The notes beneath the pieces are model-generated. The model worked only from the letters and a program-made list of their open reading frames with translations, had not been told where the DNA came from and searched no databases. A stretch of 64,000 nucleotides of DNA, from NCBI GenBank assembly GCA_027574665.1, contig CM050653.1:42668118-42732117 (forward strand). Reading direction: 5' to 3'. The number at the start of each line of letters is the position of its first letter. Positions within the stretch are counted from its first letter, which is position 1. Source of the stretch: Rhynochetos jubatus. Its lineage: Eukaryota > Chordata > Aves > Eurypygiformes > Rhynochetidae. This document shows positions 50,429-60,739 of this stretch, one piece after another. Position numbers and translations under genes: made by a program.

Positions 50429-52905
50429 ACAACCAAAATTGTAATTGCATGACATTGTTGTTGAGAAATACGTAATTAGATACAATGTTCCTAACATGCC
50501 AGTATCAGTGCCATATCTGGGAAGAAGGCATCAGCTATCACTGGTAAAAATTTATACACATTACTTACTATTTTATTCCTATTTTCCTTGCTGTTCTTTG
50601 TGTCTTCAAGAAGTCATGCTAAGGCTAGCACAGCTCAAATTTCAGCTCAAATCCCACAGGAATGACATGTTACAGGTAAAGTGAGGAAACATGAAAGATA
50701 CCATAAAATAAGAAACTGATAGCCTTATTTTGGTCAAGATAAAATACAGACTGAATATTGATGTTGAGAACTCTGATTTTTTTAACAGCCTGAAATTACC
50801 TAAAGTATACTGCAGCCCATCTGAGTATAAGAGCAGATTTTTGGGAAGAGCTTCTGTTTTTTGAAATTTAAGTTTCTTTGTGCATATGAAGTTACCTCTA
50901 TAAATAAATCATATTGAAAATATATTTAAAACCAGACACACTTGTGGGTGACACTAGTTTTACACTGACACAGATATCTCAGTAATGCTTATTTTCAAGG
51001 TTAATCTGTAATAATTAAAGAAATAAATATACTGCACAAATAAAGTCATATAAGACATATAATAAACTAGATTAGAAAAGGTCAGATGATAACAAATCCT
51101 GAATATATGCCAAAACCTCCAAACACTCATTGAGATATTATGTGGGTACTTCACACAGAACAGCCTTGGCTCTTGGCCATTGCACTTGACAGTACAAACT
51201 TGGTAACTCAAAGTGAGTGTATTTTGAGGGTCAGATGGTTGCTGCTTTGGATCCCTTCCCACTTCTGTCACAAGCAGCCAGTCCCACTGGAGACAGAGAC
51301 CAGAGACACATCCGTGGCTCTTCCCTGCTCCTCCAGCATCTGATAATGCTTAGCTTGCAGCCTTTTCAAGAAATGCAGAAGCTGGAGCTTAGGAGGGAAG
51401 GCAGCCTTTTCTGTCCCTTCCTGGTGCTAAAGATCCCTCCTGGAGTCAGGCAGAACCTGGCTTTCCAGTAAATACTGTTTTAAATGTGGATTTGCTGTCA
51501 CCAAAGGTTGTGCAAATAATACTTGTACACACAGCGTTCAGAGTAAGACAGGATCTTACCATGAATCATCTCCATTTAAAATGGAAAGTATCCTCCTTAT
51601 GTGAGGATTTTGCTTTGCCTGGGGTTAACCCATAGGTCTCCCACTAGCATTTTCTGCCCAATTAGTTCTTTCAAAGGGATTATTTAACCTACACAGATAT
51701 TGAGTAATCTAGGTTAAATCAGGAAATAGTATAATGAGAAGCAGTTACATGGGGAAGGGAGGTCAAAAAAAGCAGCATCAAGAACTTAGAAAATATGAGG
51801 ATATAAATAAAAGGACAGGTGCTATCTTCAGTCATGTAATGTGATGGGGACTCAGTAATTGACCTAAAAATAGAGGAGACTAAAAGAAAACATTCTGAAA
51901 AGCGCAGTAGAGGCCATGACCTCAGCTGATGTAATTCAACGTACTTCCACAGAACTGAGTAGAGAAGTGAATCACTACAGCAGAATAATAAGAACGTACA
52001 TATTTATAGAAGAAATGGCAAAAATAGCACTTGTCAGAAAACATTACTCAAACCTAAAGAAAAATGCTTATCGAAGCAGACCACATTCTGTGAACAGAGC
52101 TGTGATTACTATATTATGCTTACAGTAAAGGCAGGCAATGCATAGAGTAGGTTAATTTTAAATACAAGTTAAGCAAGAAACATTTGGTAACTATGATACA
52201 GATGGTAACAATCCTAAAAAAGAAGGGATCATGTTTATATTTTCCTCCATGGCAGTATTTTTGGAATGACAATGGCTAAATCAGAACAAATACTTCAGTG
52301 GATCATGCTCAGCTGGATATATATCTGATCAGATTTCAAACCTTGTCAGTTTTGCCTTGGATATAATTATCTCAGGCTCTAGAGAATTACTGAAGGAATT
52401 TTACTTATCAGAAGCAACTGGTGATTTTATAGGATGGGCATTCCCCATCAGTCTACGGGCAAAAGGACACCAAAGGCTAAGATCTCCTCAGACAACCTGA
52501 ACTTGATTTTTAGCTTTCTTCCTTTGAAGTAAGATATGAGATCTGCATTTTTCCCTGTTTCAAAGCAGCCATAAGCAACTTGTTCTGTCTGGATCTCATT
52601 CTGAGCTATTTCACTGTTGAGAAACGTTGAGAGACAGAATAGCTGAAGAAATGCTACTTTTCTCTTTGGTTGAATTTTTCACTTGAATAAAAAACTTTCA
52701 TAAAGTAGGATAAATTCTGCTCCAAGAGGAGTAAACAGGAGGAGAAACATGTTTTCTGGCTGGTATCATGCAGGCCAAGAATACTGCTAAATCTGTGCTT
52801 TAATCACTGACATTTTATGCAACCATCTATAATTAAAAGCAGAGTTTTCACTCAAAATGTATCTTATGCAAGCAACATATGTTTTGTGCAATTGAGCTTA
52901 ACTGT
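50429..52905. other. Gene-poor stretch, nothing recognised
   Basis: AT-rich DNA with short open frames only. No repeat family recognised. Confidence 0.4.
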
Positions 52906-52911
52906 TCCTAT

Positions 52912-53116
52912 TCACTGAAGGAGCAACTTCATTCCTGGAGAGCTGAGACCAGGCTGATTCCTTGCAATGCTGCTGTGCTTTAGGAAACCAAGCTCAGCAC
53001 TGCCATTGCCACGGTCATAAAGACTGAGCACGATACCCTTGTTGTTGTAAATTAACATAGCACCGTGAACTTCCACAGTACTGCACAGATTTAAGCCCAC
53101 CGAGACTGTGACTCCC
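52912..53116 (-). CDS. Weak coding-like segment
   Basis: A minus-strand frame is open for about 65 codons and ends in TGA at 52,912. It includes CSTVEVHGAMLIYNN, LSLYDRGNGSAELGF and a C-terminal GMKLLLQ. Codon choice looks natural and five CpG sites persist in about 200 bases of otherwise CpG-poor DNA. A TAA lies at its upstream edge, so it would need a splice acceptor such as GGGAGTCACAG nearby, which has a poor pyrimidine tract. No domain recognised. A conserved non-coding element is an equally good explanation. Confidence 0.18.
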
Positions 53117-53199
53117 GTTTAAACAGGACCATTTGACTGCTGCTGAGACTTCACGCAGCACCAGGATAATTGCATTCAGAAGGGGGTTTCTCCCACAGT

Positions 53200-55240
53200 G
53201 GCTAAATGCAAAGCCCTGTAGCAGAGCCAGCTTCTCAGACGCATTGATGGGTCATTGCATCCATTTTGCACATTCATAGGTGAGCAGCCTTGTATGAACC
53301 ATTTCAGAATGGTGTACTTTAATGCAATGGAGTAATGATAAATGGTAGAAACTGCTCTATTTTCTGTTTCAATAAGACTAAGGAATGATTTGATAGTACA
53401 AAAAAATCACAGTGTTTAATTGAAACTTTTAACAGCTTTGAAAGTATATATCTTCACAAAATAAGAGTTCCAGCCTTCCCAAGGATCAATGAAAGCTGTA
53501 TGAGTGTATTATTTCTTTGATGACTAGCCCAGCCAGAAAGCGTTATGGAAGCATAATGGTTATTGGCTTTAAATGGAAGCCAACAAATTTTATACCAGCT
53601 AAACCAACAGCTTCGATTAACTATGCTTGACTTGAAGCTGAACAGGCTAAAATGAAATAAAACTAATACACATGCCTCGAGGTTACAAGACAATTTTTCA
53701 ACAGAGCAGTAAAGTAACACAGAGTTTTCTTCAAACAGAACAGGAAAAAAAAAAAAAAAGGCAGGAAAATTTCAACACTACTTGGAGCTATTTGCAAAAC
53801 TTCAACAACTTCTCCAGAAAAAAAAAGCCAATTTTTTTCACATCATTTTGAACCAGCTTTCTTCAAATGCTTAGGAACCTCTTTTAAGAGCCAAGCAGAG
53901 ACTTGGCATCAGGTTGAATTCTATGCTACCTCACCATGAAACACAGTGCAGTAGGCTAATACAATAATAAACCTTCTAGTTCTCTTAATATTTTCCCCTT
54001 GGTTTGTTTTGCCCAGAAACAACCTAGAGATTTTTTTCATCATTTCCTTTTCGCCTGAAGTACTGATCAGTTGCTAATCTGATCTGCGAATCATCTACCT
54101 TGTCCTCCAATAACTGCGTCATCACCTACCACTGTAAAGCTCACAGGATAGTGCAAAGTGATAAGAAGTCTGATGAGCAACAAAACTATATCAACTCATA
54201 TATATTTAATCATTTTAGAAGCCATGCAACTAGTCACACACTGTGTCACCACCTTTCTTTTATTATATCCTATTAGCACTTTGTTCAAGTCTTTTCTGGA
54301 GTCAGCCTGTACATACATACCTACCTACATACATACCTACATGAGTGTACTCCGACTTCTGTGCACGAGACTCTTCTTGGTCTTCACTGGAAACTCTTCT
54401 ATTAACCTGGCAAGCGGTCATGAGAAATGTACTCAGGGTCATGCGGTGGCACAGAAACGCTAAGGAAGCCTCACTGTGTGCTTGTTTTTCTCCTAATAGA
54501 GACAGGAGGGTCTGTGGCTCTGCAGTCATATAAATTGCAGACCAAGCCTGCACAATGCAAGATCTGATTAGCAAATCTGTGCAAACTTCTTTGGTAAATA
54601 ACAGCAAAACTCTTTCTTACTGTTTAGTGAAAAACATTAAAATTGGATTGTTTGAAATCCCACTTATTACATATTTACCAGTCTGTGTGTTCTCCATTTT
54701 GACAGAGAATCCTGTCTTAAACACTGACATACTAGACTAGAACAAGATTATCTAGCAAAGTGGCCAGTGGAGTTGGGGATGTTTTGAGACAGGCTCTTAA
54801 AACAAGCAGTTGATTAGTTACCAGTGTTCTCTGCAGATATCAATATCAGGTGGGTGATGAATACTACTTGTTCTCAAAAGTTGAAAAGACTGCATTCATT
54901 TAAACAGCAACAGCATTGTTTTAGCTGTCATAATATAAGGCCCCTGGCAAGATACGTGGGAGGAGCTGACAGGTTTTTGTAGGACATCTGACATAATTGG
55001 GAGAAAAACAAACAAGCAAGTATTTTTTGCAGTTTCTGCAGTGTGCTAGAGCTTGTCTGTTGGGTTTTCACCCCGCTCTTCTCAGCTATATCCACAAGTC
55101 TAAGAAAAGACAGTACCTTTCCAGTTTTATAACAGGCAAACTAACAGGGGAGAGAAACTGCAAATGTTTAGAGAAATATAAGATCCTTGATAATGTAATT
55201 CAAACCCAACCAACCTACCAGAAATCCTTGTGTGAACTTT
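53200..55240. other. Gene-poor stretch with A-run and tetranucleotide repeat
   Basis: An A15 run lies at 53,745-53,759, and an ACAT/ACCT tetranucleotide array at 54,311-54,342. No gene or interspersed repeat recognised. Confidence 0.5.
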
Positions 55241-55280
55241 AATGGTTTTTTTTTTGGTTTTTTTTTTTTTTTTATGGCAG

Positions 55281-55410
55281 ATAGAGATAATCAAGAAGAG
55301 CATACTGCATTCCCTTTTATACAGAGTTTTGCACTTGCTGTGCTCAACGGCACACTTGTAACCAGCAGTGGAACACCTCAGCCGATGTTCCCAACATTGT
55401 CACATCTTAG
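55281..55410 (+). CDS. Candidate coding exon, 130 bp, phase 1 in, phase 2 out
   Basis: It is preceded by two long T-runs (55,246-55,255 and 55,258-55,273) and ATGGCAG, and followed by CTTAG|GTGAGAG, a near-consensus donor. Only one frame is open; the other two have stops. The peptide has an acidic start (DNQEEH), a hydrophobic middle (FPFIQSFALAVLNGTLV) and SSGTPQPMFPTLSHL. NGT would be an N-glycosylation site if extracellular. The donor can be joined in phase to the acceptor at 55,558. The protein is not recognised. The T-runs could be a simple repeat that mimics a pyrimidine tract. Confidence 0.3.
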
Positions 55411-55558
55411 GTGAGAGAAATTCATTTAGACAGCTGGGGACATTAGGGGACCACAAAAAAACCCAGTTTATCTTACTCCTAAAATTCTGCCACAGAGTGC
55501 ATTTCTTAATGCTAGTCTCTCTTAAGATTTTCTGTTGTTTCCCCAATCTCTTTCCCAG

Positions 55559-55613
55559 GATAACTGCAAAAACAAGAGAGGAATGTAAACTCAGAGACTC
55601 GCACACCATGTAA
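55559..55613 (+). CDS. Candidate terminal coding segment, in phase with the preceding exon candidate
   Basis: The acceptor is strong (TTTCCCCAATCTCTTTCCCAG). Joining it to the donor at 55,410 over a 148-base intron restores phase and gives 18 more codons, reading ITAKTREECKLRDSHTM to a TAA stop at 55,611-55,613. The tail is short and basic/acidic mixed. No poly(A) signal was assigned downstream. Coupled with the previous exon candidate, this is a testable two-exon gene end. Confidence 0.22.
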
Positions 55614-58600
55614 CAAGCCACAGAAGTTCATCTCTGAGCAAACAAGCTATTCTGTTGTCAGCTACTTTTGAAGAGTTTGCAGATGCACAAATTGATCTTC
55701 CTGCTGAATTCGATGAGCCAAAAGGAAGCACTTCAGTATGTCACATATTTCTAAAGCTAGACATTCCTGGCCAGCTGGTTAACACATACTCCGTTAGGAT
55801 AAGATGTCTGACACTAAGACCTTTAGTTATATTAAGTGGCCAAGCATTCTGAGTCCTTAATCCTCATTTGAGACACTCAAGTAGATGTAGTTTTCCCCTG
55901 GAGACAGTCCCAGAAAACATGATGTAAAAGCAGTGTTCTCTCATTAAAAGTCGGCATCAGCAAGCTGCATGCCTTTTAGAGGAGATCTTTCTTGCAGTGC
56001 TAGAGCCCCTCTAACCACATGCACAAGAGGTATAGTTAACACATTGCATTTAGAAAACAATGTCCTCAAAGCATGCAATTCCTTTTCCAAATACTCTTTC
56101 TCTCATTATCGGTCTGGCATGAATGGGGAAGGCAGACTGTTTTGCAGAGCTTGGATCTGCAGAGCACTCACTCACTAGTCCCTGGACTTTACTGGGTCCT
56201 GTAATCATTCTGTATTGACCCAGAGGATGGAATCTTGCCTTCAGCAACTGGTAGGAAGAAACAAAACAAAGTGAAAAGGGAAGAAACATTTGTCACAATC
56301 ATCCCCACACCTGGAGGTGATCTGGGAATGACCTGGGTGAGCACCATACCAGCCTCATGCATGGTGGGGACCATTCAGGGCATGGAGGCAGCAGCCTGTA
56401 CCACCTCTTGCTGATGACTAGGTTGACAACCCACCCTGCTCTTGCCTCAGCTGGAGCTAGAAAGAGCAGCTCCTATCTGCTCAATTCCCATCTCACTGGC
56501 AGTGGTATCCCCACAGACCCTCACCCAGCATCTGCAAGCACCGTAGCTTAGCACACCAAGAAGGGATCCTGGGCTTGGCTTCACTCTCCGAGGCTGACCT
56601 GCACTTTTGAAATGAAGAATTACTTTCATTATTTTTAAAGACAGGTGCTTTGATTTCTTTTACCTTCTTCCTAAATAGGCATTTCTAAACTTAGGGTCTT
56701 CATTAAGAATATGCTAAAGGAGCCTTGTTCTTTAAAACAAGTTTTTAATCCCCCGACTTCCAAAACAATCTGAATAATCCAGCTCTAAGTCCCCTCATTA
56801 AGGCCAGATTTATAAAGCCTCAATCAGACTTGCTGGAGGTTTTGTTAATCTGCTCCTAATACAGATACTTAGAGCTGGAACACGGGTCAACTTGAAACTT
56901 TGCAGAATTAAACGAAAATAAAGCCGCAGATAAAACCTGTACACCAAATATTCCTTACGTTGTAGCTGATGCTAGAGAACATACATATTTTGTGTGGAGC
57001 TTTTCTTCCCCATCTACTTGGTGGCTAAATTACAGCTGTGGGGTAAAGAACAGATGAGGAGAATAAAGCTAAAACATTCTTGATTTTCTTTTACTTTAGA
57101 TCTGTCTGAAAGATCTTGAGTTTAGTCTTTCAAACTTTCCAAGCCTTGATAAAGGATGCTTAAAGGATGTTTGAGTTCTTGCATCTCCATGAAGAAGGAA
57201 AATTGTTATTAAAGACCTTAAGATCTCTTTTATCTGATGTCAATTATTCACTGAAAAAAAATATTACATGCTAGCAGAGTTTCACTTAAAAAAAACTTTC
57301 CCTGTCTCTTACTAAACATCATCTTGTTTAGCTGTGGCAATTCACCACCTTGCTATTTCTCCAGTCACTGTAAATTTTTGCAGCCCTGGTAGGACTTCAG
57401 TTTCAAAACTGAAAAATAAGCAAAGGGAAAAAAAATAAAACTGAACCATCTGTTTTCTGAACACCTTTCCAGGCATTCCCCATACATCTTTACCTTCACA
57501 GGTGACCTTTACCAAGGTACATTTGTCTAAAAGTTGAGCAACACTCCCGTATTTCATTTGGAGTTTCTCAGCCTTTGTTGGTATCAAGCACCCCAGCAGA
57601 CAGGTCTCCCATCCATAACATTCACATCTAAGAATGATGAGGTCCTAGAAGAGCCCAGCAGCAGGCAACAAGGGTTTACATTTATGGTACTTGACTATAT
57701 TTCATGGAATTATAGTGATAACAGCCCCAGAGAAATTCTCATTTCCTTTACAATGATAAGGATCTTAGGTACAGAGCAACTGTATCTAAAACACATTATA
57801 TATGCCAGCAAAACAAGGTTATTTCTAAATGCAGGACACCTGCTTGCAAACTATTCCTGTGTAAATTCCTCATAGAAGCAAGGGATATAATGCTACCATT
57901 ATAACCACTAGAGTTAATTAACTTCTGGTTCAAAAGTACAGTTCTTAAGACAGAGCCTGAGACTCATATTTTAAAAGTTGTTTACATTTTTTAAGTCTTT
58001 TTGGGTGAGGAAGGTACCTCCAGACTTGTAGGGAGGTATGTCTTGAGTCAACCAGAAAACATTTTTGTGTTTTAGCATGAAAGAGACAGCATCTCACAAC
58101 ATCAGTTTTAGGAACTTGCTAATCAGACCCTGTACACTGGCAAACAATTAACGTGACATGAAAAATGTTTAGGGAAATTTAACTCAGCAACATGCTAAGA
58201 ATTGGTGGGAGGGTAAGAAACTTGCAGAAAAAGAGCAGAAAATATGGTTCGGTACATGTCACTTTACACTCACAAAACCCCACCCTGCCATATATGTGCA
58301 TGTATTCACACACAGAGGAACAGTTACATATATAAGTATATTTGGATGGACTAATTGCTCCACTGTGAACTTTCTAGAGGATAAATAAATAGCAAAACTA
58401 ACATGGTCATAACAGGGCTTCTTAACACACACAGGAGCTTTCTGCTGCTTCTGCCTCCACATCCTTATGGTATACTAGCATACAAGAAGGAGCAGAGACT
58501 CAAACCTTTACCTGTCCCTGGTACTTTCTAGCTAGATTATAACTGCTCTTTCTTAGCTATGTTTTACTGCCCTTGCAGTGCAGCAATGACATTTTAATAT

Positions 58601-59058
58601 TGTCCCACATAATTTTAAGGAAAAAACAAAGTCATGTTGGCCTTCGCAGGCTTTGCTGCTACCTTTAAGGTGGGAGAGGAGTTCATGTAGATGCTCCTTG
58701 TCCTACACACTGGTGAAAGAATATGACCTCTTCAAAATTCACTGAAGATCATAATTAAAATTAGATTCTCTTACTTATCTACAAAGCCTTGAAGTTCTCA
58801 TCACTTGAGTGGTATTCTTGATCTACTTAGCCCTGACAGCTTATGTCAATGCTGAAATAAACTTGTGACAACCCAAACCTTTGTATCAGTATCTCCTTCT
58901 CTGACAGGAACCCCTAGGCACAACTGAAATAGGAACAGCAAACACCTTTAAACTACATGGACCAAATATTCCACTCAAATTACCATGGATTTCTTTCCCT
59001 CATGTTCAGTGGGGATGCTGGCAGTTAAAAATGCTTACTGCAAGAGGACTTTCACTAT
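55614..59058. other. Gene-poor stretch with one candidate conserved block
   Basis: No gene recognised. The segment 56,690-56,960 is AT/GC balanced with homeobox- and Hox/Cdx-like words (CAGATTTATAAAGCC, TTTTTAATCCCC, TTTTGTTAATC) and could be a conserved regulatory element. This is an impression, not a measurement. Confidence 0.3.
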
Positions 59059-59135
59059 GATAAATGAGAACAGCTCCTTTGATTTTAATGGCATTACATT
59101 AAACTACCACAGGTAAGGATCTGACCCTCTACGCT
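59059..59135 (+). repeat. Candidate ancient amniote interspersed repeat fragment
   Basis: CTCCTTTGATTTTAATGGCATTACATTAAA followed by CACAGGTAAGGATCTGACCC resembles an old repeat with the pattern CTTTGACTTCAATGGAGTTACACC...AGCTGAGGATCTGACCC. It shares its tail with 112-150 and 23,345-23,437. Confidence 0.45.
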
Positions 59136-59513
59136 TTTGGATTTCACCCAGGAAGGCTTTACAGCAGGGTAGGTGGTCTCCCAGCTTATGAATTTTTAAA
59201 AAGACAGACAAAGCAAGGAGGCACATGCAAGGGATGACTTGATTTATATAGCTTGCTCCCTTCTTCACTACATCTTTCCTGCATTTCTAAAGACACGTAC
59301 AGCTGGTTTAAACACCCTTCTGTGGGAGAGCAGAGCATGGACATTATTTACAATTCGCTGCCTGAAAAGAAAAATACTTTTCCTCTTCAGAGTCGATGAG
59401 GGCCGGGCAGGGAAGAGTCAAGCATCAGGCAAGCTGCTGGGGTGGCAATGTGGCAGTGGCTGATCAACTCACCAGCCTCCACAGCGGTTGGCACCTTTTC
59501 TCCCTGACCCCAC

Positions 59514-60386
59514 TCAGTGGGAACTAGCCTCACAGCAGGAGCAGGGCCAGCGGTGGGATGCCTCCTGCCAACACAGTTTCCTATTCCAAGGAGGTCTCAG
59601 AGGCTGCGGGTGACAAGGGAGCAACTCTGGCCAGGCTGGGTGGGGCTGGGCAACTGATCCAATCAGGAGCATGGGCATCCTAACACCCCTCTCTCCCAGC
59701 TCAGCCTTGCTCCCAAACAGCCTTTCTGGAGTGGGAAGCAGCAGCAATGGTGGTAGAAAACATGTTATGGTGTCAGCAAGGGTCGTGGTGACTGAATGGG
59801 GGAACGTCCTCTGCATCCTCCTCTCCTTCCTCAGCAGCTCCTGGATGAATGAATATCCCCATGCAGAGCATCTCCACGTTGTCATCATACCTCTGCCCTT
59901 CCTAAACCTTTCCTTCCCTCTCTGCAGAGAGCTCAGGGCTTCTCCCATATGCAGACTATGAGGTTTATGGGTTTTAGTGGCTTTTCCAGATGTTCCTGTA
60001 ACCCCTTGCTTCAAATCAGGATCTCCTTCATCCACCCCAGCTAGTCCTTGCTCTCTGGGAGCACAGGGAGCAAATTCCCACCAGCCCTCGCCCTGCCCAA
60101 CTCCTCTCATAGAGGAAATAAAGTTTACACATGGAAATGCACAGCGTCTGACAGACAGGCAGATAGCTTGCTGTGTCCATGTTGCTGCTGGACACAAAGA
60201 ACCCCCTCGAGTGCAACTGTCAGGTGAACAAGGTGTGTTTAACTCAGAGGCAGGTGCCCCATGGTCGGGCAGGGATACATCAAGAGCTTGGCTGACTGCT
60301 TGCCTTGGGGAAACGACCTCAGACGAAAAAAACCACCGCAGGCTCTGACATGACACACAACATGCAGTAATTAAGTGTTTCTGCAT
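59514..60386 (-). other. Long open frame of 290 codons, probably non-coding
   Basis: This is the longest ATG-initiated frame in the window. The translation is rich in Cys, Trp, His and Pro with no domain, signal peptide or repeat that I recognise, the usual look of translated non-coding DNA. The opposite strand is also stop-poor (96- and 123-codon frames), so the cause is likely local GC content of over 50%. A lineage-specific transcript cannot be excluded. Confidence 0.3.
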
Positions 60387-60616
60387 TATGGCAGCGGTAA
60401 GTAACGATTTATATCCTCTGCCTTCACTTTTACAGAAAAGGTTCCAGGATTAGGCCAGTAAGAGGACAGAAGACAAAATAATCATGAACCTTTTATATCA
60501 AATCTGACCCCCTCCCACCCACCTCAAGCCTGTGGATAGCTTCCCCAGGATATTGCTGCTGCCTAAGCCCAACATCTGTATACACACTAACTCACAATGT
60601 AGGGCATATGAATTCC

Positions 60617-60731
60617 CGTTCTCCTACCTGCAAGACCAAGCTGAGTCGAATGTTATCGCCTGCGCCCATGCGAGTGTACACACGCATGCAATGGGGACAG
60701 GCGGCTGGAACGGCTGAGGTCCATGTGTCGT
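60617..60731. promoter_or_regulatory. Short CpG cluster
   Basis: By hand count there are nine CpG sites in about 115 bases, far above the local background. A minus-strand frame is open through it (residues include PHCMRVYTRMGAGDNIRLS) and is followed by a donor-like CAG|GTAGGAG at about 60,632-60,623, but the acceptor is weak. It could be an unmethylated regulatory site, an exon, or a chance patch. Confidence 0.3.
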
Positions 60732-60739
60732 GAACCAAT

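Noticed and set aside
51916-52128. 70-codon plus-strand frame with basic residues
   Set aside because: No splice sites or family resemblance; length within chance expectation.
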